From Mycolicibacterium sp. CBMA 234 (GTDB taxonomy: Bacteria > Actinomycetota > Actinomycetes > Mycobacteriales > Mycobacteriaceae), in the NCBI RefSeq assembly GCF_009729415.1, contig NZ_MPKW01000009.1, positions 186,001 to 250,000 of the forward strand: a DNA stretch of 64,000 nt. The letters are read 5' to 3'. How positions within the stretch are numbered: the first letter of the stretch is position 1; each line of letters begins with the position of its first letter. A model generated the notes under the pieces. That model ran no database searches. It was not told the DNA's origin and saw nothing but the letters and a program-made list of their open reading frames with translations. Positions 17,071 to 25,194 of this stretch are shown piece after piece. The position numbers and the translations under genes are program-made.

Positions 17071-17688
17071 TCAGTGGTCGCTGCGCAGCGCTCCCAAAGC
17101 CCATCCGGTGCCGAGGCCGCGGCGTAGCGCCATGTGGATCCACAGCAACGCGAGGGGTTCGAGTAGTCGCGCGGCGGTGAGGTCGCCGGCGTCGAGGGTC
17201 TCGAATCCCAACTCGCGGACCAATTGCGCCGCAACGTCTTTGGCATCGGCGTCGTCGCCACAAACGAACATGACCGGTGTCGACGGCAGTGCCGGCGCGT
17301 CCATCATGGGGGCGCCGATCTGATTCATCGCCTTGCACACCCGGGCGCCGGGAGTCCATGCCGCGATTTGTTCGGCGCCGGAAGTGGTGTGGCCGAGTTC
17401 GAGGGCGGCGAAATCGGGTGTCAGCGGATTGGTGCAGTCGATCAACACCTTTCCGGTCAGGTCGCCGCACGTGGCCACGGCTTCTTCCGTGGCTGACCAC
17501 GGCGTGCACACCGCTACTACGTCGGCACTGGCGGCAGCGGCAGCATTGTCGGTGACGGGCGCGTCCAGCGCCGCGTACTTGTTGTCATCGGGATTGCGGA
17601 CGCCGTAGGTGATTTCATGTCCGCGCCGCTGCCACGCGCGCCCCAGGGTGCTGCCGACGTTTCCGGCGCCGATGATCGCGATGCGCAT
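17071..17688 (-). CDS. NADPH:F420-reductase-like dinucleotide-binding protein
   Basis: 205 residues with a Rossmann N-terminus MRIAIIGAGNVGSTLGRAW (GxGxxG) and an NADP-type second strand (TYGVRNPDD). The fold resembles F420-dependent NADP reductase and its relatives (VLIDCTNPLT; VCKAMNQIGAPMM). It probably moves electrons between NADPH and F420 or reduces a small substrate; sequence alone cannot separate these. It lies 3 nt after the monooxygenase-like gene, so the two form one operon under the MarR-PDZ operator. Confidence 0.72.
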   Translation of the reverse strand: MRIAIIGAGNVGSTLGRAWQRRGHEITYGVRNPDDNKYAALDAPVTDNAAAAASADVVAVCTPWSATEEAVATCGDLTGKVLIDCTNPLTPDFAALELGHTTSGAEQIAAWTPGARVCKAMNQIGAPMMDAPALPSTPVMFVCGDDADAKDVAAQLVRELGFETLDAGDLTAARLLEPLALLWIHMALRRGLGTGWALGALRSDH

Positions 17689-17691
17689 CCG

Positions 17692-18018
17692 TCAGCCCGC
17701 CAATTCCACGGCGTAGTGCTGCATCTCATCGATCTGGTCGACGAAGGGTGCGATGTGGGAGAAGAACGCGCGAAACTGCGTGCTGCGCCGGAACTTTTCG
17801 AGGTGGTCGGCGACCGAAGTCCAGCGGATGCGCAGAATCCAGCGGTCCGACTCCTCAACGCATTGGGTCAACTCGTAACCGAGGCAGTGTTCGTTGTCCC
17901 GCAGCGGAACGGCGGCGGCTTCATACGCCGCGACGAAGGCGCGCGTGCGTTCAGGCGGAATTCGGTAGCGGATGTACTCGACGACGGAAGGCTCAGCAGT
18001 TGAGCTCGGGATATTCAT
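17692..18018 (-). CDS. Antibiotic-biosynthesis-monooxygenase-fold (ABM) protein
   Basis: 108 residues from ATG 18018. A longer start at 18054 would put the palindromic operator inside the gene, so 18018 is preferred. The ferredoxin-like ABM fold is suggested by VVEYIRYRIPPERTRAFVAAYEAA, ELTQCVEESDRWILRIRWTS and HLEKFRRSTQFRAFF. Such small dimers act as cofactor-free quinol oxygenases or haem-degrading proteins. First gene of a two-gene operon with the NADPH:F420-type protein, divergent from the MarR-PDZ regulator. Confidence 0.72.
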   Translation of the reverse strand: MNIPSSTAEPSVVEYIRYRIPPERTRAFVAAYEAAAVPLRDNEHCLGYELTQCVEESDRWILRIRWTSVADHLEKFRRSTQFRAFFSHIAPFVDQIDEMQHYAVELAG

Positions 18019-18030
18019 ACCGATAACAAT

Positions 18031-18046
18031 GCTTGAATTCAAGCAA
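18031..18046. promoter_or_regulatory. Perfect 16-bp palindrome (candidate MarR-PDZ operator)
   Basis: TGCTTGAATTCAAGCA is a perfect palindrome 12 nt upstream of the ABM start. A weaker copy built around CGAATTC lies at about 18062-18077, next to the -10 of the MarR-PDZ gene. Two sites in a divergent gap suit coordinated repression of both sides. Confidence 0.6.
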
Positions 18047-18101
18047 TGTTGCAATCACTTTCTTCGAATTCTTGAGGTGACCTGGCGGTATCGTCATCGA
18101 C

Positions 18102-18944
18102 GTGGGTGAAGCGCGTCGGGCGTATGGCGTCCCGGACTGTGAGGCGACCTGGGACAGCGTCGACTACCTGCTGGCCGACTGGGCACGGGAGCGACCAGAC
18201 CTCGATTTCAGCCCGCTGGCCGTGATCAACCGGATGGGGCAGGTGCGCCGGAAGTTCGAGCAGCACATGGCCGAGGTGTTCTCTCGCCATGGATTGACTG
18301 CCGCGGACTTCCTGGTAGTCGTCAATCTGCGTCGCGCCGGACGGCCCTATCGCCTGCCACAGTCCCGGTTGATGAACGCGTTGGGGCTGACGTCTGGCAC
18401 GGTGAGCCTACGGCTCGATCGCCTGGTCAAGGCGGGGATCGTGGTCCGCGAACCCGACCCCGACGACCGGCGTGGCAGCCTCATACGGCTCAGTGACGAC
18501 GGGCTGCGGCTCTTCGACGTCATCGCGCCGGAGCACCTCTCCAACGAGGACCGGCTCTTGTCGGCGCTCAGCGGCGAGGAGCGCGAAACCCTGGCCGGGT
18601 TGCTCCGGCATCTCCTGGTCTCTCTGGAACCACCACGGCCGGCGCCGGATTCGCACCTGGGTATGTCGGTGGAATCCGCTCATGCCGCCAGGAGCCTGCG
18701 CAGTGCCGTCGGTTTGAGTGACACCGCCGGATTGCTGCTGTCGGCGGTCGAAGCCGGCAGTCCTGCTGCGGCTGCCGGGCTGCAGCGCGGAGATCTGATC
18801 GTCGAGGTCGGCGGTGCTCCGGTGCACAACGTCGGTGGCCTTGCGGCCACGCTGGCCGGACTGGGCGAGGGTGAGGCCGTCGAACTCGCTGTGCTGCGGG
18901 GCGACGAACCGCACCGCGTCGTGGTGCGGCAGACATCGGCTTGA
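18102..18944 (+). CDS. MarR-family regulator fused to a C-terminal PDZ domain
   Basis: 280 residues from a GTG lying 7 nt after TATCGT, implying a leaderless mRNA. An N-terminal helical region leads into a MarR winged helix (about 45-165; LMNALGLTSGTVSLRLDRLVKAGIV and the wing PDPDDRRGSLIRLSDDG). A PDZ domain follows (about 188-278; AGLLLSAVEAGSPAAAAGLQRGDLIVEVGG), resembling the second PDZ of HtrA proteases. PDZ domains bind free C-termini, so this repressor could sense a protein tail instead of, or besides, a small ligand. No protease or membrane segment is present. The target is probably the divergent ABM/F420 operon. Confidence 0.85.
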   Translation: MGEARRAYGVPDCEATWDSVDYLLADWARERPDLDFSPLAVINRMGQVRRKFEQHMAEVFSRHGLTAADFLVVVNLRRAGRPYRLPQSRLMNALGLTSGTVSLRLDRLVKAGIVVREPDPDDRRGSLIRLSDDGLRLFDVIAPEHLSNEDRLLSALSGEERETLAGLLRHLLVSLEPPRPAPDSHLGMSVESAHAARSLRSAVGLSDTAGLLLSAVEAGSPAAAAGLQRGDLIVEVGGAPVHNVGGLAATLAGLGEGEAVELAVLRGDEPHRVVVRQTSA

Positions 18945-18952
18945 TCGGCGCG

Positions 18953-18990
18953 TAGTACATCATTTTCTGAATACAGAACAAGATGTACTA
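18953..18990. promoter_or_regulatory. 38-bp inverted repeat operator of the ArsR/CDF operon
   Basis: The 17-bp arms (18953-18969 and 18974-18990) match at 15 of 17 positions around AATA. Outer halves read TAGTACATC and GATGTACTA, inner halves TTCTG and CAGAA. The right end overlaps the -10 TACTAT (18986-18991), so a bound metal sensor would block RNA polymerase. Confidence 0.72.
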
Positions 18991-18997
18991 TCTGAGC

Positions 18998-19339
18998 ATG
19001 GTTCCGGTTCTACATACCGACGCCCTGGCTCGTTTTGGACAGGCGCTGTCCGATCCGACGCGGGCTCGAATCCTGTTGAGCTTGAACAGAACTCCCGGCT
19101 ACCCGTCGGATCTTGCCGAGCAGCTGGGTGTCTCGCGGCAGATTCTGTCCAACCACCTGACCTGCCTGCGTGGCTGCGGTTTGGTCGTGGCTGTCCCCGA
19201 GGGCCGGCGGTCGCGGTATGAACTCGCGGACGATCGGATCGGACGGGCCTTGGACGACCTCATGGGTCTGGTCCTGGCTGTGGATCCGAACTGTGTCTGC
19301 ATCGGGGCCGACGGCACCCCGTGCGGGTGCGAGCAATGA
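18998..19339 (+). CDS. CmtR-like ArsR/SmtB metal-sensing repressor
   Basis: 113 residues from ATG 18998, which follows TACTAT by 6 nt (leaderless); ATG 18983 lies inside the operator and is less likely. The winged helix (LAEQLGVSRQILSNHLTCLRGCGLVV) holds Cys56 and Cys60, matching the Cd/Pb ligands of M. tuberculosis CmtR. The C-terminal ligand is represented by Cys99 or Cys101 (DPNCVCIG), and a tail adds Cys109 and Cys111 (PCGCEQ). It should release DNA when Cd, Pb or another soft metal binds. It overlaps the downstream transporter by 4 nt, so both are induced together. Confidence 0.88.
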   Translation: MVPVLHTDALARFGQALSDPTRARILLSLNRTPGYPSDLAEQLGVSRQILSNHLTCLRGCGLVVAVPEGRRSRYELADDRIGRALDDLMGLVLAVDPNCVCIGADGTPCGCEQ

Positions 19340-19995
19340 CGCTGACCGAGGTTCGTCGCGCGCAGCTCGCCAGGCGCATCAGGTGGCTGGTTGCGGCGAC
19401 CATCTCTTACAACGTGATCGAGGCCGTCGTGGCACTCCCGGAAGGCGCCCGGGCATCGTCGGTGGCGTTGATGGGCTTCGGTCTGGATTCAGTGATCGAG
19501 GTATCGTCGGCGGCCGCGGTGGCCTGGCAGTTCGCGGGAGCTGACCCCGAGGCTCGCGAGAAGACCGCGCTGCGCGTCATTGCGTTCTCGTTCTTCGGGC
19601 TGGCCGCGTACGTCTCGGTCGACGCGGTGCGAACCCTGGCCGGCTTCGGCGAAGCCAAGCACTCGACCATCGGGATCGTGCTCGCTGCAGTGAGCCTGAT
19701 CGTCATGCCGGGATTGTCGTACGCGCAGCGCCGGGCGGGCCGGGAACTCGGGTCACGCTCGGCGGTCGCCGATTCCAAGCAGACGCTCTTGTGTACGTAT
19801 CTGTCGGCAGTGTTGTTGATCGGGCTGCTGGTGAACAGCGTCCTCGGCTGGTCCTGGGCGGATCCGATTGCCGCACTGGTGATCGCCGGTATCGCAGCGA
19901 AGGAGGGCGTCAACGCGTGGCGGGGTGACGCCTGCTGTGCGCCGGCCGTCGGCGTGCCGATCGAAGCGCCCGATCAGCCTGGGTGCTGCAACTGA
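19336..19995 (+). CDS. Cation-efflux (CDF) family transporter
   Basis: 219 residues starting at the ATG that overlaps the ArsR stop (ATGA). About six membrane segments are predicted. The usual CDF metal-site residues appear in altered form: FGLDSVIE in TM2 (Asp51, Glu55) and ADSKQTLLCTYLS in TM5, with Cys where many family members have His or Asp. The C-terminus ends in Cys pairs (DACCAP and GCCN) that may collect soft metal ions. It is expected to export the metal sensed by the upstream repressor, most likely Cd, Pb or Zn, across the inner membrane. Confidence 0.82.
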   Translation: MTLTEVRRAQLARRIRWLVAATISYNVIEAVVALPEGARASSVALMGFGLDSVIEVSSAAAVAWQFAGADPEAREKTALRVIAFSFFGLAAYVSVDAVRTLAGFGEAKHSTIGIVLAAVSLIVMPGLSYAQRRAGRELGSRSAVADSKQTLLCTYLSAVLLIGLLVNSVLGWSWADPIAALVIAGIAAKEGVNAWRGDACCAPAVGVPIEAPDQPGCCN

Positions 19996-20010
19996 TCGGG
20001 CGCGTGATGC

Positions 20011-21633
20011 TCAGTCGGTCCGGGCGGCCAGGTCCCGCTTGAGCACCTTGCCGGTGGGGTTGCGCGGCAGCTCGTCCAGGAACACGACCTCGCGCGGCAC
20101 CTTGTACCGGGCCAGGTTGTCCTTGACGAACTGTTTGAGATCGGCCTCCGACACCGTGGTGCCCGACACGGTAACCACGAAGGCGCGCAAGCGTTTTCCG
20201 AACTCCTCGTCGTCGACCCCGATGGCGGAGGCTTCGACGATCGCGGGGTGGGTGGCCAGCAGTTCCTCGACCTCGACCGGGAATACGTTCTCCCCGCCGG
20301 AGACGATCATGTCGTCGTCGCGGCCGTCGATGTACAACCGGCCCTTGTCGTCGAAGTGTCCCACGTCGCCGCTGGCCATCAACCCGTCGATGAACTCCTT
20401 GGTGCCACCGCCGGTATAGCCCTCGAATTGCGTTGCCGCACCGACGAATATGCGTCCGGTTCCGGGGATCGCGACTTCGCGACCGTTGTCGTCGAAGATC
20501 TTGATGCGGCAGCCGAGCATCGGCTTGCCGACCGAGTTGGGTACTTCGCGGATATCGGCCGGCGTGGCCATGGTCGCCAGCGCGACTTCCGTTGAGCCGT
20601 AAAGGTTATAGACGACGTCGCCGAGCAGATCCTGGGCTGCGGTGGCCACGGCGGCCGGCAACTGGGAGCCGGCGCAGAAGATGGCGCGCAGGCTCGAAGT
20701 GTCGTAGCCGCGGACCACGTCGTCACCGAGGCCGAGCACGCGCTGCAGCATGACGGGGACGACGCACACCGTCGTCGCCTGGTGCGTCTCGATGTCCGCG
20801 AGCAGTTGCTGTGCGTCAAATTTTCGTCGCAGCACCAACTTTGAGCCGAGAGCGATCGTCATGATGGCGATCAGCAGACCCGTCCCGTGGAACAGTGGCG
20901 GCCCGATGATGGTGGCTTCGCGGGCCCGCATCGGCAAGCGCTCTAACAGGCCGCCGGGCAGGATGAAGCTGCGCGGCTCCGATCGCGGTGCGCCTTTGGG
21001 CGTGCCCGTCGTCCCGCTGGTCAGCAGGATGATCTTCCCCGGCTTGGCCGGTGCCGGGGGAGCCGTCGGCGACGCGGCGGCGGCGAGGGCGTCGAGATCG
21101 TCAGTGGCGCTGTCGATGTCGGCGACGAACGTGCCGTGCCTGGCCTCGATATCGGCGACCAGGTCAGTGAATTCGACGTCATGCACCAGCAGATCGACAC
21201 CTTCGCGGTTTGCCACCTCCGCTGCCTGGCGGGCCGAGAACGCCGTGTTCAGCCACACTGCGTTGACACCGGCGCGGGATGCGGCGAACGCAACGATCAA
21301 TGGTCCGCGGTGGTTGCGACACAGGATGCCGATGGTGTCACCCGGGGCCAGCCGTTGCCGAAATGCGTTGGCAATCCGGTCAACTGCCTCATCGAAGTCG
21401 GTGTAGGTCAGTTCGCCACGTTCGTCTGCGATCGCCGGATACGAGCCGTGCCGGATCGCGGCGATACGCGGCGCCGCGCCGAACGGGCCGTAGGTGTCGA
21501 GCGCCTGCACGACCTGCACCAGCCGGTGCGGCAGGTCGACGCCGATGGCGCCCGCCCGCACCAGCGCCACGAGTGCGCGGGCTTCGAGCCCGGCCCGCCG
21601 GGCCGGCTCGGCGAGCAGTGAGTTCAGGTCCAT
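20011..21633 (-). CDS. Fatty-acyl-CoA synthetase (FadD family)
   Basis: 540 residues from ATG 21633 (AAGGA five nt upstream; GTG 21636 immediately before it is also possible). AMP-forming ligase motifs are present: ILLTSGTTGTPKGAPRS (P-loop), YNLYGSTEVALAT, LYIDGRDDDMIVSGGENV and the C-terminal lysine loop RNPTGKVLKRDL. It activates a carboxylic acid as acyl-AMP and then CoA thioester in the cytosol. Two short-chain dehydrogenases follow upstream on the same strand, suggesting a lipid-modifying operon under the divergent MerR regulator. Confidence 0.88.
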   Translation of the reverse strand: MDLNSLLAEPARRAGLEARALVALVRAGAIGVDLPHRLVQVVQALDTYGPFGAAPRIAAIRHGSYPAIADERGELTYTDFDEAVDRIANAFRQRLAPGDTIGILCRNHRGPLIVAFAASRAGVNAVWLNTAFSARQAAEVANREGVDLLVHDVEFTDLVADIEARHGTFVADIDSATDDLDALAAAASPTAPPAPAKPGKIILLTSGTTGTPKGAPRSEPRSFILPGGLLERLPMRAREATIIGPPLFHGTGLLIAIMTIALGSKLVLRRKFDAQQLLADIETHQATTVCVVPVMLQRVLGLGDDVVRGYDTSSLRAIFCAGSQLPAAVATAAQDLLGDVVYNLYGSTEVALATMATPADIREVPNSVGKPMLGCRIKIFDDNGREVAIPGTGRIFVGAATQFEGYTGGGTKEFIDGLMASGDVGHFDDKGRLYIDGRDDDMIVSGGENVFPVEVEELLATHPAIVEASAIGVDDEEFGKRLRAFVVTVSGTTVSEADLKQFVKDNLARYKVPREVVFLDELPRNPTGKVLKRDLAARTD

Positions 21634-21645
21634 CACGTTCCTTAT

Positions 21646-22635
21646 CTATTCGCCCGCAACGGGTTCAGACGACTCTGCCGGTGCTGCGTGCGCTGCGGTT
21701 GAGTCTCCGAACATCGAGTAGACCTTGTTCCGCACCAGGTCGAACGGCCGCGGGCTGAGGGCGTCGGTGAGGGCGGTCAACTGGCCGGACGGCGGGCTCA
21801 ACCGGCGCGGGCGGTGCATGATCGCGTCGCACAGCGTGCTCGCGGCCTGCTCGGGTGTGAGGGTGGGGAAGCGGTCGTACATCTTGGTCGGGGCGATCAT
21901 CGCGGTCCGCACCAACGGCATGTGCACCGTGGTGAAGGTGACGTTGTTCGACACCGTCTCACCTTGCAGCGTGTCGCACAATCCGTCCAGTGCCGACTTG
22001 CTGGCGATGTAGGCGCCGAAGCGCGGCAACTTGGTCTGGACGCCGATCGACGACACGTTGATGATGTGCCCGAAGCCGCGCTCGCGCATACCCGGCGTGA
22101 ACTTGAGGATCAGCTGGACCGGGGCGAAGTAGTTGAGCTGCATGGTCCGCTGGTAGTCGTGCATCCGGTCGTGGGACAGCTCCAGCGAGCGGCGGATGGA
22201 GCGGCCGGCGTTGTTGATGAGGATGTCGACGCGGCCGAGGTCGGCCAGCACCTGGTCGGCCATGGCGCCGATGGCGTCCAGGTCGCTCAGGTCGCAGGGG
22301 TACACGTGGGCGGTCCCGCCGTCGGCGCGGATGTCGTCGGCGACGCGTTCCAGGTTCTCCCGGGTCCGTGCCACCAGCACGACCTCGCCACCGGCAGCGC
22401 CGATGCGGCGCGCCGTGGTCTCACCGATGCCAGCCGAGGCGCCGGTGATCACCACGATCTTGCCCGCGACGGCGTCCTCGAGGGTGTAGCCGGTGATGGC
22501 GTCGACCACGGTCTGAAGGTAGATCGGGCGGGTCTTGATGGGCGTGTTCATGACGCTGGCGAAGGCGGCGAGCGGCTTGGCGGTGACGGCGGCGACGGGC
22601 TTGGTTGCCAGCGCGGTGAGGTCGGACAGGTTCAC
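21646..22635 (-). CDS. Short-chain dehydrogenase with N-terminal extension
   Basis: 329 residues from GTG 22635 (AAGGGA about 8 nt upstream). An extension of about 45 residues precedes the Rossmann core: VVITGASAGIGETTARRIG (NADPH site), LINNAGRS, Ser in INVSSIG and the catalytic YIASK. The C-terminal helix region (RRLSPPSGQLTALTDALSPR) is typical of the SDR domains attached to mycobacterial fatty-acyl modifying enzymes. It probably reduces a fatty aldehyde or ketone. It ends 13 nt from the acyl-CoA synthetase gene. Confidence 0.84.
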   Translation of the reverse strand: MNLSDLTALATKPVAAVTAKPLAAFASVMNTPIKTRPIYLQTVVDAITGYTLEDAVAGKIVVITGASAGIGETTARRIGAAGGEVVLVARTRENLERVADDIRADGGTAHVYPCDLSDLDAIGAMADQVLADLGRVDILINNAGRSIRRSLELSHDRMHDYQRTMQLNYFAPVQLILKFTPGMRERGFGHIINVSSIGVQTKLPRFGAYIASKSALDGLCDTLQGETVSNNVTFTTVHMPLVRTAMIAPTKMYDRFPTLTPEQAASTLCDAIMHRPRRLSPPSGQLTALTDALSPRPFDLVRNKVYSMFGDSTAAHAAPAESSEPVAGE

Positions 22636-22664
22636 GGCAGAAATCCCTTCTGGTGTCGGTGGTT

Positions 22665-23456
22665 TCAGCCCAGAGCCCGGCGGGCCAGGCGCAAGGCGGG
22701 CAGGAGGACGGAGTGCGGGGTCAGCGAGCCGGTGATGGCCATGAGCTTCACGACGGCCCCGGGCACAATCTGGCGGGCGCCGCCCTGCATGCCATTGACG
22801 GCCTCGGTCGCCACATCGACGGGGGAGACCTGAGCTGGACGCAGGCTGAACTCGTGTGCCGAGGCAACCTCGGCCCATTCGGTGGGGACCGGTCCGGGGC
22901 ACAGTGACGTGCAGGAGACGCCAGTGCCGCGCAGCTCTTCGTGGACCGCTTCGGAGAACGAGTTGACGAACGCCTTCGACGCGCCGTAGGTCGCCATCGA
23001 CGGCATGGGCTGGAACGCGGCGACGGATGCGACGTTCAGCACGGCGCCGGCGCCGCGCTCCACCATGCCGGGCAGTACGGCGTGGGTAAGTTCTTGCACC
23101 GCAATGACATTGACCTCGACCTGCTCGCGCTCGCGGTCCAGCGGCAGCGTGTGGAACGCGCCGCTGGTGCCGAAGCCGGCGGAGTTGCACAGGCCTGCGA
23201 CCGGGCGGGCGCGCAGCTCGTCCATCAGGGTGTGGCGCTGAGCGGCGTCGGCGAGATCGCACGGACGGACCGTCACATCGATGCCGTGCGCGGCCCGCAG
23301 TTCGTCGGCCAGCGCGTCGAGCCGGTCCTGGCGGCGGGCGACAAGGAAGAGGCTGTAGCCGCGGGCGGCGAGCACCCGGGCCAGTTCGGTTCCGATTCCG
23401 GACGAGGCGCCAGTGATGACGACCTCGGTGGTGCCAGTGGCCTTCGGCAGGGTCAT
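22665..23456 (-). CDS. Short-chain dehydrogenase (classical SDR)
   Basis: 263 residues. The cofactor motif VVITGASSGIGTELARVL and basic residues after strand 2 (LVARRQDRL) indicate NADPH. The usual NNAG motif is altered to NSAG (CNSAGFGTSG). Catalytic Ser (NVASVAAF) and YGASK are intact. Substrate unknown; the C-terminal part is hydrophobic (MAITGSLTPHSVLLPALRL). First gene of the SDR-SDR-FadD operon and divergent from the MerR gene, whose operator lies 27 bp upstream of this start. Confidence 0.85.
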   Translation of the reverse strand: MTLPKATGTTEVVITGASSGIGTELARVLAARGYSLFLVARRQDRLDALADELRAAHGIDVTVRPCDLADAAQRHTLMDELRARPVAGLCNSAGFGTSGAFHTLPLDREREQVEVNVIAVQELTHAVLPGMVERGAGAVLNVASVAAFQPMPSMATYGASKAFVNSFSEAVHEELRGTGVSCTSLCPGPVPTEWAEVASAHEFSLRPAQVSPVDVATEAVNGMQGGARQIVPGAVVKLMAITGSLTPHSVLLPALRLARRALG

Positions 23457-23483
23457 GTGGCTCTCATTTCATGTCGACGTGTG

Positions 23484-23508
23484 ACTGTGCCAGTAACACT
23501 GGCACAGT
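23484..23508. promoter_or_regulatory. 25-bp perfect palindrome, MerR operator
   Basis: ACTGTGCCAGT-AAC-ACTGGCACAGT has perfect 11-bp arms and lies between the divergent SDR and MerR genes, 16 nt upstream of the TATACT -10 of merR. Confidence 0.7.
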
Positions 23509-23536
23509 GTGAATGTTGGTGTCTATACTTCGAGGA

Positions 23537-24259
23537 ATGACAGATGTCACAGTCGAGGAATTCACCATCGACGAACTTGCTGCGCGCACTGGTACGACGG
23601 TGCGGACCATCCGCTTCTACAACGAAAGCGGCTTGCTGCCGCCGGCCGAGCGGCGCGGCCGTCTCGCCTATTACGGTGCGCCGCACCGCATTCGGCTAGA
23701 ACTCGTACAGCAACTGCAACAACACGGCTACACGCTGGCGGCCATCACCAAGGTGCTGGCCCGGCTGCCGGAAGGCGCGACGGCCCATGACCTCGCCGTG
23801 CGCGCGGCACTTCTCACGCCGTGGAGCCCGGCCGATGACGAGGCGGTGGATCTACGGGAACTCGAACAACGCGCGGGCCTGTCGTTGGATGAGCGGGCGC
23901 TCGACACGCTCGACGCGCTGGGTGCCATCCGGCGCATTGATGACGGCACGTTCAGCGTCCGGCAGTCGGTGCTGGGCGCAGCGATGAACCTGCGCGGCGC
24001 CAACGTGCCGGCCGACGATGTCCGGCGGCTGGCCTCCGTCGTCGACAAGCACATCGATGCCCTCGCCAATGAGGTGACGGACGTTGTGTTCAGCCGGATC
24101 CGCGAGGCCGAGGATCCCAACGTCTACCTGCGGCAGATCGCCACGGTGGTCCCGAACCTGCGGCCGCTGGCAGCGCAGATGATGGCCGACCGATTCACCG
24201 CCGCGATCAATCAGGCGGTGCAGGAACACGTGGCGGAGCTGGAGATTCCGGCGCAGTAG
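23537..24259 (+). CDS. MerR-family regulator with long effector domain
   Basis: 240 residues. ATG 23537 lies 7 nt after TATACT, so the mRNA is probably leaderless. The MerR winged helix (5-75) shows FTIDELAARTGTTVRTIRFYNESGLLPPAERRGRLAYY. The effector part (about 80-240) is much longer than in metal-sensing MerR proteins and has no cysteine metal site, so an organic or lipid ligand is more likely. Divergent from the SDR-SDR-FadD operon with a 25-bp operator in between. Confidence 0.86.
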   Translation: MTDVTVEEFTIDELAARTGTTVRTIRFYNESGLLPPAERRGRLAYYGAPHRIRLELVQQLQQHGYTLAAITKVLARLPEGATAHDLAVRAALLTPWSPADDEAVDLRELEQRAGLSLDERALDTLDALGAIRRIDDGTFSVRQSVLGAAMNLRGANVPADDVRRLASVVDKHIDALANEVTDVVFSRIREAEDPNVYLRQIATVVPNLRPLAAQMMADRFTAAINQAVQEHVAELEIPAQ

Positions 24260-24279
24260 GTCGCGAGAGTTCGCGCCGG

Positions 24280-24744
24280 CTACTTCGCGTGCCGGCGGAG
24301 CTGGCAGGTTGCCCGCGTGGTTGCGACGACCGTGCCCTCGGCGTCGGTCACGACCGCTTCGACGACGTATTCGGACTTGCCGTTCTGAGTGGCCTCGGAT
24401 TCGACGCGTGCGATGTCTTCGTCGCTCATCTCTGCGTGGGCTCGCACATCGGATTTCGCCGGCGCCTTGTACTGGATCGACATGTCCTTGACCAGAGGAT
24501 AGAACTGGCTTTGGTCGAATGTGGTGAGGGCGAGAATCCCGCCGAGCACCTCCGCGACGGTGAACAGCACACCGGCGTACATCACGCCAAAGTGGTTGCC
24601 ATTACCCGTGATTGGGGCCGTCGTCGCGGCGAAACCGTGGCGGACCTCGACGACTCGGACGCCCAGGCCGTGGGCGGACGGGATGGTTGTCGCGAACAGC
24701 GAGTTCATGAACTCGAGCTGGGCGGCGTTGTCGGTGTTGGTCAC
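24280..24744 (-). CDS. Hotdog-fold thioesterase (YiiD/DUF4442 or PaaI-like)
   Basis: 154 residues from GTG 24744, chosen because GGAG lies 8 nt upstream and the longer frame runs into the tRNA-Lys region. The hotdog helix with HFGVMYAGVLFTVAEVLGG and strand YKAPAKSDVRAHAEM fits acyl-CoA thioesterase-like proteins. It may hydrolyse an acyl-CoA, fitting the acyl-CoA synthetase nearby, though no direct link is visible. Convergent with merR. Confidence 0.72.
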   Translation of the reverse strand: MTNTDNAAQLEFMNSLFATTIPSAHGLGVRVVEVRHGFAATTAPITGNGNHFGVMYAGVLFTVAEVLGGILALTTFDQSQFYPLVKDMSIQYKAPAKSDVRAHAEMSDEDIARVESEATQNGKSEYVVEAVVTDAEGTVVATTRATCQLRRHAK

Positions 24745-24847
24745 GTGGGCGGCTCCCGTCGTTCGCGGACCGATAGGAGTTCGTTCCGCGCGGATTTCGC
24801 CAAGACTAGCCACCGCGACGGACGCGGTCGCCGATTTCACCGGCGTG

Positions 24848-24923
24848 TGGTGCCCCCACCAGGGCTCGAACCTGGGACCTGCGGATTAAAAGTCCGTAGC
24901 TCTACCGACTGAGCTATAGGGGC
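24848..24923 (-). tRNA. lysT: tRNA-Lys (anticodon TTT)
   Basis: The minus strand folds as a standard cloverleaf: acceptor GCCCCTA/TGGGGGC, D-arm AGCTCAGTCGGTAGAGCT, anticodon loop CTTTTAA with TTT, and T-arm CCAGGTTCGAGCCCTGG. The 3' CCA is encoded (24850-24848). Confidence 0.95.
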
Positions 24924-25087
24924 GTGGGACACAGGATACTGCGTCCCACGGACTGGCCTCGCGGGTAGGTAGTTGGGTGGCCGATTAGGGGTCTGTGGTG
25001 CGGATTTGGGCCGTGGGGCAATCGTGCCCTAAGCTATCGAAGCTCCCAACGGAAACGTTGAGAGTGCCCCCGAAGAGATTCGGATTG

Positions 25088-25160
25088 GCCCCCATCGTTT
25101 AGTGGCCTAGGACGCCGCCCTTTCACGGCGGTAGCACGGGTTCGAATCCCGTTGGGGGTA
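25088..25160 (+). tRNA. gluT: tRNA-Glu (anticodon TTC)
   Basis: Cloverleaf with acceptor GCCCCCA/TGGGGGT, anticodon stem CCGCC/GGCGG, loop CTTTCAC giving TTC, and T-loop TTCGAATC. No encoded CCA. First of three plus-strand tRNAs ending in a common terminator. Confidence 0.95.
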
Positions 25161-25194
25161 CGCAACGTGGAAACACGTAGCATGCAGTATGTAA

